Both the position numbers and the translations under genes were made by a program. From contig JAEWBG010000101.1 in the NCBI GenBank assembly GCA_023391335.1, positions 62,001 through 126,000 on the forward strand: 64,000 nucleotides of DNA, given 5' to 3'. Below the pieces are notes generated by a model that was not told the DNA's origin, did not search any database, and saw nothing but the letters and a program-made list of their open reading frames with translations. This document shows, piece after piece, positions 1-8,730 of this stretch (positions are counted from its first letter, which is position 1; each line of letters begins with the position of its first letter). Origin of the DNA: Pseudomonadota bacterium (GTDB lineage: Bacteria; Pseudomonadota; Gammaproteobacteria; Steroidobacterales; Steroidobacteraceae).

Positions 1-2
1 TG

Positions 3-233
3 GAGTTTCACACGACTCAGAATGCCGACGGCATGATGCAGATGCGCGAGTTGCCACATGTCGCGATCGGCGCCGGCGAACCGTTCAAGTTTTCTCCGGG
101 CGCCAATCACATGATGCTCATGGGCCTACGCCAACCATTGGTGGCAGGCAGCACGTTTCCGATGACGCTGCATTTCAAGCAGGCCGGCGCCATCGCGGTC
201 ACCGTCGAGGTTCGCAATGACCCTGGCGAGTGA
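3..233 (+). CDS. Copper chaperone PCu(A)C domain protein, 5' end missing
   Basis: The window opens inside this gene; the frame is open from base 3 and ends in TGA. The visible 76 C-terminal residues match the PCu(A)C copper chaperone family: a MMQMRELP segment, then PGANHMMLMGLRQPL about 20 residues later and a beta-rich tail. In this family periplasmic Cu(I) is bound by conserved Met and His side chains, and the H.M pair in NHMMLM is visible. Signal peptide and N-terminal ligands are off the left edge. The last 17 bases overlap the next gene, so cotranscription is likely. The domain call is firm; the copper acceptor (CuA site of cytochrome oxidase in studied members) is inference. Confidence 0.85.
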   Translation, partial: EFHTTQNADGMMQMRELPHVAIGAGEPFKFSPGANHMMLMGLRQPLVAGSTFPMTLHFKQAGAIAVTVEVRNDPGE

Positions 234-1470
234 ACCGCTCGCGCCGGGCGAGTTGCATGACGAACAAGTTGTCGCGCTACTTCGGGCGGGCACGCACGCC
301 CATGCGTTGAGCGCATTCTTCGGCGAGCGCGAATATCGAGAGCTTTCGCATCTCGCACGCCTCGCCGCAACTCGACACGATCCGCACGGCACGCGCGTTT
401 ATATCCTGCCTGGGATCATGGGTTCGAGGTTGGGCACTCGCACGCGAGAGCTGCCGCTCCTCTGGCTGCATCCCGGCGCCGTAATGCAAGGCGCATTGAT
501 GCATCTCGCGTTGCCGGGAACGCACACGATGATGGCGCTCGGCGTGATGCTGCCGGCGTATTTGAAGATGCGTTTGTGGCTGGAGATCTCGGGCTTTCGT
601 CCCGCACTACATGGGTTCGACTGGCGGTGCGATATCGATTCGCTTGCGAACCAGCTAATCGCACGCATCGAACAAGCCAACGACAAACGCATCATGCTCG
701 TCGGCCACAGCATGGGCGGTCTCGTCGCGCGAGCCGCACTCGGAATCCAAAAGCGCATCGAGATCGAACGCGTCGTCCAACTGGGCGCGCCGAATCACGG
801 ATCGTTTGCGCCCGTGTTGGCCATGCGAGCGAGCTATCCGACCGTACGCAAACTTGCAGCACTCGACCGAAGTCATTCGGCCGAAGAAATCGCGGAGAAG
901 GTATTTCGTACGCTACCGGGAATTTACGACCTATTTCCGGATTCATTAAGAACGGGCGATGCGGATCTGTTCGACATCAGCAACTGGCCCGTCGACGCGC
1001 TCACGCCCGATCGCGATTTATTACTAAAGGCGCGCAGTTCTCGAGTGCATCTGCCGCGAGCCGACGCACGATGTCATTCCATCGTGGGGGTTGCGCAAGA
1101 GACGGTGATTGCAGCAAACCTTCGCGACAACCAATTCGAGTATTCCGTTGCTTGCAACGGCGATGGCACCGTGCCGCTGGAACGGGCGATTTGGAGCGGG
1201 GCGCAGCATTGGTACTCGAGCGAGAATCACGGCGCGCTGCCCACCAACGAATCCGTTCTTGGCGGTCTCGTCGATCTCCTGCGTAACGGCAAGACTGAAC
1301 GCCTCTCTCGCGAACCATCGGGTTCGAACGAAATCATCCGCCGCATCGCCGATATGGAATTGCGCGCGCACGCACGCCACAAAGTGGCCTGGGATTCTTT
1401 GAGCATCGACAGTCGGCGTCGCATTCTCGAACCGATGTTCACGTCGGAGTTTCTCGCGCCGGATTGTTGA
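217..1470 (+). CDS. Alpha/beta hydrolase, lecithin:cholesterol acyltransferase-like
   Basis: A 417-residue protein. YILPGIMGSRLG near residues 64-75 resembles the oxyanion-side PGIMGS motif of LCAT-type acyltransferases, and VGHSMGGLVAR carries the nucleophile elbow GHSMG with Ser about residue 165. GAPNHGS follows about 25 residues later as in lipases, and DGTVP near residue 325 is a good site for the acid residue, with the SENHG His shortly after. No clear signal peptide is seen, so location is unknown. The ATG overlaps the upstream PCu(A)C gene by 17 bases. The fold is certain; the substrate (phospholipid, acyl ester or wax) cannot be told from sequence. Confidence 0.8.
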   Translation: MTLASEPLAPGELHDEQVVALLRAGTHAHALSAFFGEREYRELSHLARLAATRHDPHGTRVYILPGIMGSRLGTRTRELPLLWLHPGAVMQGALMHLALPGTHTMMALGVMLPAYLKMRLWLEISGFRPALHGFDWRCDIDSLANQLIARIEQANDKRIMLVGHSMGGLVARAALGIQKRIEIERVVQLGAPNHGSFAPVLAMRASYPTVRKLAALDRSHSAEEIAEKVFRTLPGIYDLFPDSLRTGDADLFDISNWPVDALTPDRDLLLKARSSRVHLPRADARCHSIVGVAQETVIAANLRDNQFEYSVACNGDGTVPLERAIWSGAQHWYSSENHGALPTNESVLGGLVDLLRNGKTERLSREPSGSNEIIRRIADMELRAHARHKVAWDSLSIDSRRRILEPMFTSEFLAPDC

Positions 1471-1695
1471 CGCGCTTACGTCAAAGCGCGCGGGCTCGCT
1501 GCATCGATTTCGTGCAATGCGTTTCGGCATCGGCAGAACTCTGCCGCCGACACTGCAAAACTGCGACCGGCTCGTTGATCTCGTTCTATTAAGCACGCAC
1601 TCCTGAGGACGATAGCCTACACAGGCAATGCGTTTCGCTGCGCATCACGCGCGCGTTGCGAATGCCCTTATGGATTATTGCTAGATGGAGCGCGT

Positions 1696-2571
1696 GTGTC
1701 TGATTCGATCGTGCAACGAACATCGCGACTACTCACGGCAGCGTTGATGCTGGCGTTGAGCACCAGTTGCGGAGGTGGAGGTGGCGGCGGCACCCAGAGT
1801 GCGAGCACACCGAGCGGTGTTGCTATCCCGCCCCCTTCGCCAACACCACAGCGTCCGGTGGACCAATCGGATCTCGATATCGCGCAGGCGACCTTTGGCG
1901 AGAAGCCGCGAACACCGAATGGCTTCTACAGCGATGCGAAGCCGTCTGGGTATCAATATGTCTCCACGATGCAGCTAAAGAATGCCGACATCGATCCGTC
2001 GGTTACCGACTCGATGCCGTTGCACGAGCTGTGCACGGATGATTGGAACCAAGCCTTGCAGTGGTCGGAGACCAGCGCAGAACAGGACCCGACGTATGCG
2101 GATCTCGTCGACACCAGCACCGATGATCGCTACTTCGAATTCGGCCGCGTCCGTCAAGGCGAGCCGCAGTTCTACCTGAGAGAGCGTGTATTCCGCTGCG
2201 GCTACTTGAACCGCGACTCAGCCAATCTGAGAGTCGCACAGGGCGCGGCAGGTCAGTTCAACGAACGGCCACTGACGGCCGATGAGCTGAAAAATCTGAG
2301 CGAGTACTTGTGGCAATTCACCGAGTACAACAACTTCGGCCATGCAGTATTGAAGAGCGCAGGAACAAGCAGCGGTGCCGAGCTCGATCACACTATCTAC
2401 ATTGCGAACTTAACCCGCGCCGGCGTTTCCGCATCCTGCGATCGCATCGACGTCATCTCCTGGCGCCATCGTTTGGATGCTGCGACAGGCATTCTGCAGC
2501 TGGAAGTCCAATTGTTGTGGAGTTTCGGCGCTCGCCAAACTTCGGGCGTGACAGAACTCTGCAACCAGTAG
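1696..2571 (+). CDS. Putative lipoprotein of unknown function
   Basis: About 291 residues. I start at GTG 1696 because GGAG lies five bases before it; a TTG at 1678 is also possible. A short hydrophobic stretch (LLTAALMLALSTSC) ends in a candidate lipobox cysteine followed by seven glycines and a Ser/Pro-rich linker, the usual look of an outer-membrane lipoprotein tether. The mature part is acidic and aromatic-rich with four well-spaced cysteines that could form disulfides. I do not recognise the family. It stands alone, 225 bases after the hydrolase, with a short GCAACG/CGTTGC hairpin just downstream (2585-2598). Confidence 0.65.
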   Translation: MSDSIVQRTSRLLTAALMLALSTSCGGGGGGGTQSASTPSGVAIPPPSPTPQRPVDQSDLDIAQATFGEKPRTPNGFYSDAKPSGYQYVSTMQLKNADIDPSVTDSMPLHELCTDDWNQALQWSETSAEQDPTYADLVDTSTDDRYFEFGRVRQGEPQFYLRERVFRCGYLNRDSANLRVAQGAAGQFNERPLTADELKNLSEYLWQFTEYNNFGHAVLKSAGTSSGAELDHTIYIANLTRAGVSASCDRIDVISWRHRLDAATGILQLEVQLLWSFGARQTSGVTELCNQ

Positions 2572-2792
2572 CGTTGCACTGACGGCAACGCCCGTTGCTA
2601 TGTCAAAGACATAGCTCGCGTCGGCCCCGAAGCAGCTCCAAAAGCCGCGTTTTTTGCAGGGTTTCCCTGATAAGCAGTTCTCAGTTTTGCGCGGGGATGA
2701 CCGGCGCTGATCGAGATTGTGACTTTCCGCAAGTGACACCCGCCTTGTCCTGCAGGCAACCTTTGCCACACAACCACAGGTCAGGGGGTTAC

Positions 2793-2981
2793 ATGGCAAA
2801 AAAGCTCGGCGGTTCTCGCTCCGAACGCGTCTGGACACGCGTCATGCGCGAAGGCCGCTCACCTGAACAAATTGCAGCCGAGATGGACATTGCACTCACC
2901 CGCATCGAGCGGATCTTGTTTGCTGTGGGCAAGCGCCGCGTCGCATTGCACGCTCGTGCCGAGGAGGCCGCATATCGCTAA
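2793..2981 (+). CDS. Small basic HTH-like hypothetical protein
   Basis: A 62-residue protein, MAKKLGGSRSERVWTR onwards. ATG 2793 is chosen because a strong AGGGGG ribosome site sits just before it; the frame is open upstream but without coding character. The middle (SPEQIAAEMDIALTRIERIL) resembles a helix-turn-helix with a recognition helix, and the ends are rich in Arg and Lys. It might bind DNA or RNA. No partner is visible: the gene is flanked by a lipoprotein and the convergent ester cyclase. Moderate confidence that it is real, low confidence on role. Confidence 0.5.
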   Translation: MAKKLGGSRSERVWTRVMREGRSPEQIAAEMDIALTRIERILFAVGKRRVALHARAEEAAYR

Positions 2982-3048
2982 CCCACCGTAACGCGCCGAA
3001 GTATCAACACCACAGAAAACTAGGAATGGTTGTCTGCGGTGTTGGTGT

Positions 3049-3465
3049 TTAGAGCTCACCCTTCAGTTGACGCAGCATCGTGAGCTCATCCGTCACGCGC
3101 CAATGAGCGCAGATGCGCCCCTGTCGAAATCGTTCGATCTGCATCTGTTTCAGGTCGATTGATCGACCGGTCGCGGCCATTCCGAACAGCTCTCCGACAT
3201 GGCGGCCCTTCACGCGCACGTATACTGCGGCGGCAGTGTCATCGACTACGCATTCCAGGATTTCGTAGTGCAAGCCCGCCAATCCGCCCCGCATGTGCGC
3301 AACGATGGGCTTCAATCCTGCGGGACCTAACGGCGGATTAGAAAACCCTGGATTGTGATTCACGTAGTCCGCCGTGAGCAGCTCATCTAGTACCTCGAGC
3401 TTGCCCGCATTCCAGACGTCTTCAAAATAGCGTGTGATCACTTCGCGATTGCGCTCTACACTCAT
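3049..3465 (-). CDS. SnoaL-like ester cyclase family protein
   Basis: 138 residues from ATG 3465, chosen because GGAGG lies five bases upstream; the longer frame to 3543 would run into the opposite gene. It begins SVERNREVITRYFEDVWNAG and has DELLTADYVNHNP and GRHVGELFGMAATGRSID, typical of the SnoaL-like polyketide cyclase / NTF2-like fold. Members often have uncharacterised small-molecule isomerase or cyclase roles. It is divergent from a Crp/Fnr regulator with 65 bases between the starts, so that regulator probably controls it. Family firm, reaction unknown. Confidence 0.8.
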   Translation of the reverse strand: MSVERNREVITRYFEDVWNAGKLEVLDELLTADYVNHNPGFSNPPLGPAGLKPIVAHMRGGLAGLHYEILECVVDDTAAAVYVRVKGRHVGELFGMAATGRSIDLKQMQIERFRQGRICAHWRVTDELTMLRQLKGEL

Positions 3466-3517
3466 CGGATCCTCCGTTGCGAAGGACACATCTTGAGCGC
3501 TACGTGTCGCAGTGTCG

Positions 3518-3531
3518 TTAACCCAGGTTAA
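3518..3531. promoter_or_regulatory. Palindromic candidate operator over the regulator start codon
   Basis: TTAACC-CA-GGTTAA is a perfect inverted repeat with a two-base centre, extended by one further matching C/G pair. Its last base is the A of the start codon of the Crp/Fnr-type gene. A homodimeric regulator bound here would block its own gene and reach the divergent ester cyclase promoter. The palindrome is seen; operator function is inferred. Confidence 0.4.
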
Positions 3532-4136
3532 TGCGTAACTCACATTTTATCGATGCGCTGCAGGCGTTCGCAGACCGTGCGGGAATGCCTCTTCCGAACC
3601 TCGATGCGGCACTTGGGGCGATTCGCATAGTTGAACTGAACTCGCGCGATTTCGCATTTCGCGAGCACGAGTTCCATCCATTCGTATATCGAGTGCAACG
3701 CGGGCTGCTGAAGCAGTTCTATACGACCGAGGATGGCGCTGAATGGATCAAGAGTTTCACGGCTGAGGGCGACCTGTTCGCGTGTGCATTCGCTCTGCTG
3801 AAAGGATCGCGAACCACTTTCTCGAGTCAAGCGATCGAACCGTGCCTCGTCGAGCAAATCGATTTCGGCGTGTTCGAGCAGCTCGCGTCCGAATCTGTGG
3901 AGTGGCAGAAGCTCTTGAGACATGCGACTGAAGAACTTGCACTGATCAAGCTGCAACGCGAACGCGATCTACTGACGCTCTCGGCCGAAGAACTATTTCG
4001 GGCTTTCGTGCGAAGGAACCCTGGCCTGGCGGATCGTGTGCCGCAGAAGGATCTCGCGGCCTACCTCGGCGTCACTGCCGTTGGGCTGAGCCGAATCATC
4101 AAAAGGACTAGATCAGCCAGCCCTTACCGCGCCTGA
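3531..4136 (+). CDS. Crp/Fnr family transcriptional regulator
   Basis: 201 residues: an N-terminal cyclic-nucleotide-binding-type beta-roll (FREHEFHPFVYRVQRGLLKQFY, then WIKSFTAEGDLFA), a long dimer helix, and a C-terminal winged HTH ending RVPQKDLAAYLGVTAVGLSRI, the Crp recognition pattern. No Fnr cysteine cluster is present, so it is not an iron-sulfur oxygen sensor; its ligand is unknown. It is divergent from the ester cyclase and a perfect palindrome overlaps its start, which suggests autoregulation. Its last 13 bases overlap the convergent DUF1272 gene. Confidence 0.85.
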   Translation: MRNSHFIDALQAFADRAGMPLPNLDAALGAIRIVELNSRDFAFREHEFHPFVYRVQRGLLKQFYTTEDGAEWIKSFTAEGDLFACAFALLKGSRTTFSSQAIEPCLVEQIDFGVFEQLASESVEWQKLLRHATEELALIKLQRERDLLTLSAEELFRAFVRRNPGLADRVPQKDLAAYLGVTAVGLSRIIKRTRSASPYRA

Positions 4137-4432
4137 GGCGGGATCTGCCGCAGCTCGGCGGAAAACCGCTCGTGCTCTGCGCTTTCGACCGGACGATGCT
4201 TGATCTTGGTACCGGCAGGATCTTTGCCCAGATAGTTATCGCCCTTCCAATTGCGAGCGGGACGGATTGGCCGCGGAGCAAATCCGCCGCCGCAGTTTGG
4301 GCATACGTTGTGAAGCGCCTCTTCCACGCACGTCGAACAGAAAGTGCATTCGTAGCTGCAGATTCGTGCTTCTAACGAATCGGGTGGAAGCGCCTTGTTG
4401 CAGTTCTCGCACGTGGGACGAAGCTCGAGCAT
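4124..4432 (-). CDS. DUF1272 domain zinc-ribbon-like protein
   Basis: 102 residues beginning MLELRPTCENCNKALPP, the signature start of DUF1272. Four CxxC or CxxxC pairs (CENC, CSYEC, CSTC, CPNC) suggest two zinc sites of treble-clef or RING-like type in the first 50 residues; the tail is basic and variable. Function is not known. The 3' end overlaps the convergent Crp/Fnr gene by 13 bases, so the two transcripts are antisense at their ends. Confidence 0.8.
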   Translation of the reverse strand: MLELRPTCENCNKALPPDSLEARICSYECTFCSTCVEEALHNVCPNCGGGFAPRPIRPARNWKGDNYLGKDPAGTKIKHRPVESAEHERFSAELRQIPPQAR

Positions 4433-4503
4433 TTCATACTCCTGTGCACGGCGAAGATTATGCGTCGCGTTTAGCTTCGATTCGCGACACTGATCGTGCG
4501 GTT

Positions 4504-5991
4504 TCAGCCAGCCCGATCTTTATCGTCGAGTTCGGCCACATGGGATTTGTTGATTTCGCCTTCCTGCTTACCGACTCGGCGCAGCACGTACGCTTTATAG
4601 AGCAATGCCAGGCCGATCCAAATGGAGAGGGCCATGAGCGGGTACACGAGTAGCTTGGGCACGACGGCGAATATCAATGCGCAGACGAGGAGGATCACGC
4701 CCGAGATGCCCATGATTCGCGATTCGACCGGCTCCAGCGTGCGTCGGTTCATAAACGCTGCACCGATGGTGTTACCGATTCGTACTGCACTGGATGCCGC
4801 GCGACCTGCACGACCTGAGGCGCGTCGCGGGACCTTGCGCGTGGAATGAGGATGCGGCGCGCGAAAGCGTTTGCGTCTGGCGTCGAGCACGATCTCAGTT
4901 GCGTTGTTCAAATCCTCCAGGTACATCTGTTCCATTTGTTCGGCGAACGCTTCGTTTTCGATCACCGCATCGAGTTCGCAATTGCCGAGCCAACTTGCGA
5001 TGTTGAGATTGGTGCTGCCGACGCGCGCCCAGCGGCCGTCTGCGACGGCAGTCTTGGCGTGCATCATGATTCCATTCCATTCGAACACGCGCACGCCCGC
5101 TTGCAACAACGACCGATAACCTGCTCGCGAAAGCGGGCTCAGCAATGGAATATCGGAACTACTGGGCACGAGCAATCGCACATCAACGCCGTCGGCTGCT
5201 GCTGCGGTCAGGGCCTGCACGTAGGTTGCCGTACCTGCGTAATACGCATCCGTAAGCCAAACCCGATTGCGAGCGAGCGCAGCCACAATTTGATCGAGCC
5301 GAAACATGCCGGCTGTGGCCGGGACCGTGGCTACAACTCTGATCGCTACATCGCCAACAATGTCGGGCGTGGCGATCTCGGATCCAATTCCACTGCCGAG
5401 CATTTCCCACGCCTGGGCAAACGAGCGCTCCAGCTCGGCCACAGCAGGGCCGCGAATCTCCACGCCGGTATCGCGCCACGGTTCGATGTTCTTGACCGGA
5501 TCGCCGGACCACATGCGCCCGACGCACAAGCCGGTCACGAATCCGACTTCACCATCGACGACAAGCAATTTGCGGTGATCGCGAGAAAGCCAACTTAGGG
5601 GGGCGTCCCATTTCGGTGGGTTGTAGCAACGTACGTCGACACCGCCCTCGCGCAGTCGTCGCCAGAACTTCGATGATGCTTTCCCTAAACCGCCTAGCCA
5701 GTCGTAGATAAGCCGCACCCGTACGCCGCTCTTGGCTTTGTCGATGAGCGCACGTGCGAACATCTCGCCGGCCTCATCTTCATAGATGATGTAGCTCTCG
5801 AAATGAATGTGATCGCGCGCGGCGCGGATCGCCGCTAGCCAAGCTGGATAATTTTCTTTGGCATCGCGCAGGAGACGGACGGAATTTCCCGGAACCAAGG
5901 GCGCGCCGGCCGCGCGCGAGAACGCTTGGTCTGCAAGCGTGCGTACGGCGGATTGATTGGAACGATCGCTTCGATTCGGGACAACGGCCAT
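4504..5991 (-). CDS. Phospholipase D family, cardiolipin synthase-like
   Basis: About 495 residues. Two HKD motifs are intact: DHRKLLVVD (His about 139) and MHAKTAVAD (His about 311), each followed by G.xTG or GSTN as in cardiolipin synthases of the ClsB type. After the second HKD domain comes a basic Arg/Ser linker and a C-terminal pair of membrane segments (near 440-485), an unusual place since classical ClsA carries them at the N-terminus. I use ATG 5991; a GTG at 6045 would add 18 residues but has no ribosome site. Expected role: transphosphatidylation at the inner membrane. A nuclease or other PLD activity is not excluded. Confidence 0.8.
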   Translation of the reverse strand: MAVVPNRSDRSNQSAVRTLADQAFSRAAGAPLVPGNSVRLLRDAKENYPAWLAAIRAARDHIHFESYIIYEDEAGEMFARALIDKAKSGVRVRLIYDWLGGLGKASSKFWRRLREGGVDVRCYNPPKWDAPLSWLSRDHRKLLVVDGEVGFVTGLCVGRMWSGDPVKNIEPWRDTGVEIRGPAVAELERSFAQAWEMLGSGIGSEIATPDIVGDVAIRVVATVPATAGMFRLDQIVAALARNRVWLTDAYYAGTATYVQALTAAAADGVDVRLLVPSSSDIPLLSPLSRAGYRSLLQAGVRVFEWNGIMMHAKTAVADGRWARVGSTNLNIASWLGNCELDAVIENEAFAEQMEQMYLEDLNNATEIVLDARRKRFRAPHPHSTRKVPRRASGRAGRAASSAVRIGNTIGAAFMNRRTLEPVESRIMGISGVILLVCALIFAVVPKLLVYPLMALSIWIGLALLYKAYVLRRVGKQEGEINKSHVAELDDKDRAG

Positions 5992-6050
5992 CTTTGATCC
6001 GTCGTACGGAGTGAACGGGATCGTACACGCGGACGGACGTAACACAAAGG

Positions 6051-6720
6051 AGGTGTGAGCTACGCGTGTAATGTGGAGTGTGGTGCCGCCTGGTCAGGTT
6101 CTTGCTGCCAAGGGTCAATGGTCAATGATGAAGAAGTCGGATTTCACACGGAGGGCACGGATGCGGGAGTGAAGAGGGAAGCGCTCACGCGCAAGGTAGC
6201 CGTCGGCAAGGCAGCCATTGGCAGGGTAGCGCTGCGCGCAGGCCAGAACACAGACTCTGCATGATCCCCATGTCCTCGGCGGAGATACTTCCTTCTGTGT
6301 TGACGGTTGACCGCTTGCACGAAGAGTCGTGGGCCAGACGCACGGCTCACGCGAGACTTTCCTGTCGTCGCATGCGATTTCACCTCTCGTGGCCCGTGAC
6401 GAATCAAAATCGGACGTGTGGGCTGCGCGTTCGAGTGAGATGTAGCGCCGCGTACTCAGCCTCTTACCGCCAACTGCCAACCGTCAACGATGAAGAAGTC
6501 GGACTTCACACGGAGGGCACGGAGATCACGGAGGTGAAAGAGGAAGCGATACATCGAGCCTGAAGATCAGGCCGAATCACTGCTCTTACCCGTGACTCGT
6601 GACCTATGACGCGTGACAAGTGACGAGTGAGAAGTCGAATCGCACGTGTGGGCGCGCTGCGATCCTCACCATTCACGCGCAGCGCTTTCACCCCCATCAC
6701 CCCATCACCCCATCACCTTT
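6051..6720. repeat. Intergenic repeat mosaic, left block
   Basis: No gene in about 670 bases. The order GTGAGCTACGCGTGTA (6055), TTGCTGCCAA plus GTCAATGGTCAA (about 6100-6125) and CACACGGAGGGCACGGA (about 6147) is one unit of the family that is tandem at 12.2 kb. A second, more diverged unit runs from about 6405 to 6545. Bases 6512-6602 are nearly identical to 12861-12950, including a small hairpin GCCTGA/TCAGGC (6558-6572). The block ends in GTGAC-type direct repeats (6593-6630) and CCCCATCACC runs. Short ORFs here are not credible genes. Confidence 0.75.
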
Positions 6721-6722
6721 CT

Positions 6723-7565
6723 TCAATCCAAATACCCCGGCAGCTTCGGCAAAGACGCAACATCTTCCGGGTTGTGCTGGATAATCAAGCGCGCATGCGT
6801 GTTCTGCACGATGCGTTCGATGCGATCCATCGATGCAAGGGTGTCAGCGCGATTCGTGTTGATCGGCGGTACGCGGCGCTCTTGGCGATTTTCACGTGTG
6901 TGGTAGAGGTCGCCCGCGAGAATGATCGTGCCGCTGTGCGCGAGCTTTACTTCCAACACTTGATGTCCGGGCGTATGGCCGTGGGCCTTTAGAATCTTGA
7001 CCGTGCCGTCGCCGAACACGTCGTAGTCGCCATCGATCATTTGCGTCTTGACTTGATCGCGTGCGCTCAAGAGCGATGCGTCTTCGGCAATCGTCGGCTT
7101 GGGCGCTAAGGCGCCTGCAAGTTCATCGCTGTTCAGGATCCAGGTTGCGTTGGTGAACAAGTTCGCATTACCGGTGTGATCGAAGTGGAAATGCGAGAAC
7201 GCGAGATGAGTGATGTCTTTCGGCGTTAGATTCAGATCCTGCAACTGCTGCCGCAGCGTCACATCGACATACATATGAATGCCGTTGTTATCGACACCGC
7301 CCTTCTGATCAGCAATCTTGTCGCCGAGTCCGGTGTCCCATAGCAACGTGCCTTTGGGGTGGCGAATCAGATAGCAGGTGTCTACGAGCTTGCCGCTCTT
7401 GCCGTCGTATTCGCCGGTATCCGAGAACATCGCCATGTCTTTGAACTCGATGCGCCCGCAATCCAACACATAGAGGCGGAGGGGCGCGTCTGCGGCTGAC
7501 GCAGTCAGCGCCGCGCCGGTGAACACAGCCAAAGAGAACAGACGTACGACGTTAGGAACTCGCAT
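6723..7565 (-). CDS. Secreted MBL-fold hydrolase, N-acyl-homoserine-lactonase-like
   Basis: 280 residues from ATG 7565, which has GGAG six bases upstream and gives a clear Sec signal peptide ending ALTASA. The metallo-beta-lactamase signature SHFHFDHTGN (His125, His127, Asp129, His130) and a later GHTPGHQ and AGDLYH supply the dinuclear metal site. Spacing and the opening LYVLDCGRIEF match the AttM/AiiB-like N-acyl homoserine lactonase group. It lies 83 bases downstream of an AraC regulator on the same strand, probably one transcript. Quorum-quenching activity is possible but not proven; periplasmic export is unusual for studied lactonases. Confidence 0.8.
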   Translation of the reverse strand: MRVPNVVRLFSLAVFTGAALTASAADAPLRLYVLDCGRIEFKDMAMFSDTGEYDGKSGKLVDTCYLIRHPKGTLLWDTGLGDKIADQKGGVDNNGIHMYVDVTLRQQLQDLNLTPKDITHLAFSHFHFDHTGNANLFTNATWILNSDELAGALAPKPTIAEDASLLSARDQVKTQMIDGDYDVFGDGTVKILKAHGHTPGHQVLEVKLAHSGTIILAGDLYHTRENRQERRVPPINTNRADTLASMDRIERIVQNTHARLIIQHNPEDVASLPKLPGYLD

Positions 7566-7648
7566 GAGCATCTCCATGAAATGGACGTGGAGAAGCTTAG
7601 AAGATCGGACTGATGCGAAACGCTCGATTTCGCGCGCGATTCGATCAG

Positions 7649-8485
7649 CTACGCGTTGCTCAGGCGCGAAGGCTCGACACCATATCGTTCGCTGAAGCGA
7701 CGTGCGAAGGTCGATGCCGAGTTGTAGCCGACACGTACAGCAACCGTTTTGACGGGCAGATCGGTGGTGGACAACAGCGCGAACGCTTGCGAGAGGCGCG
7801 CTTCGGCAATCACGTCGCGCAGACTCGTACCTTCCGCAGCCAAGCGGCGCCGCAGAGTCGCGCCACTCATCGACAGCGCGTGCTCGAGTTCTTCCGACGA
7901 CCAATCCTTGGCTGGATCCACAGCAATCTTCGCGCGAATCTGTGCGGACAATGTCGGAGCTCGCGGTTGCAGTAGTCCCTGGAATCCATTTTCGTAGAGC
8001 CGCAAAACCAGGCCGACCATCGCGTGATAGACGCGCAGCGCATCCTTCCTGATCAATGCAGAGAGCCACGCACTGAGATCATCGACGTAGGGTTCGAGCG
8101 AAATCGACGCCGCATCGCTGGCTCCGGGGCCGATTGGATTTGGGATGAGTTGTCGCGCGGCCTCGAGGATGTTGGCGTGCAACGGTATTCCGATTGCGAG
8201 ATAACGTCCCGCACGCTCATCGGGAACGTTCTCCACATCCAGTGCTTGCGGTGCCGGCACGAGGAAAACGTCTCCCTGGGTTACGCACAGCCACTCACTA
8301 TCTCTGCGAAAGCGCTTGCAGCCCTCAAGCGGTATGGCGAACAGCGCGGTGTCGATATTCAACGCGTGCAGCATGTACGCCTCTTTGGCCTGCACGCGAA
8401 CGCATGATGACAGCGGATTGCCGCGCGCGAACTCAGCCAACTGCGTTAACAGTCGTTCATGTGATGGCTTAACAGGTGCGAGCAT
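7649..8485 (-). CDS. AraC family transcriptional regulator
   Basis: 278 residues from ATG 8485. The N-terminal half is a cupin-like sensing domain (LCVTQGDVFLVPAP), and the C-terminal 100 residues are the double HTH: first WSSEELEHALSMSGATLRRRL, second VKTVAVRVGYNSASTFARRF, ending with a YGVEPSRL segment. It directly precedes the MBL-fold hydrolase and is the likely local activator. The ligand is unknown. Confidence 0.85.
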   Translation of the reverse strand: MLAPVKPSHERLLTQLAEFARGNPLSSCVRVQAKEAYMLHALNIDTALFAIPLEGCKRFRRDSEWLCVTQGDVFLVPAPQALDVENVPDERAGRYLAIGIPLHANILEAARQLIPNPIGPGASDAASISLEPYVDDLSAWLSALIRKDALRVYHAMVGLVLRLYENGFQGLLQPRAPTLSAQIRAKIAVDPAKDWSSEELEHALSMSGATLRRRLAAEGTSLRDVIAEARLSQAFALLSTTDLPVKTVAVRVGYNSASTFARRFSERYGVEPSRLSNA

Positions 8486-8730
8486 GTTCGATGTCCCTTG
8501 AGCGGTCCGAACGATAGCACACAGCTTTTCCAACTATGTTCGGAGCGAACACTCCGCAAAGGCGCTGCAGACTCGCAACAACGCTCGCCTGTCTCCTTCT
8601 TAATGCAACGTTCTTCGCACGGCTTCGTCGAAGCCTGCGCTCGTTTGCATCCGTAAATTGAAAATGCAAACAGCCGTTGTGGGCCCGCAACGCCATCTTG
8701 GAATTGGTAACAACAGCTATGGAGAACGTT

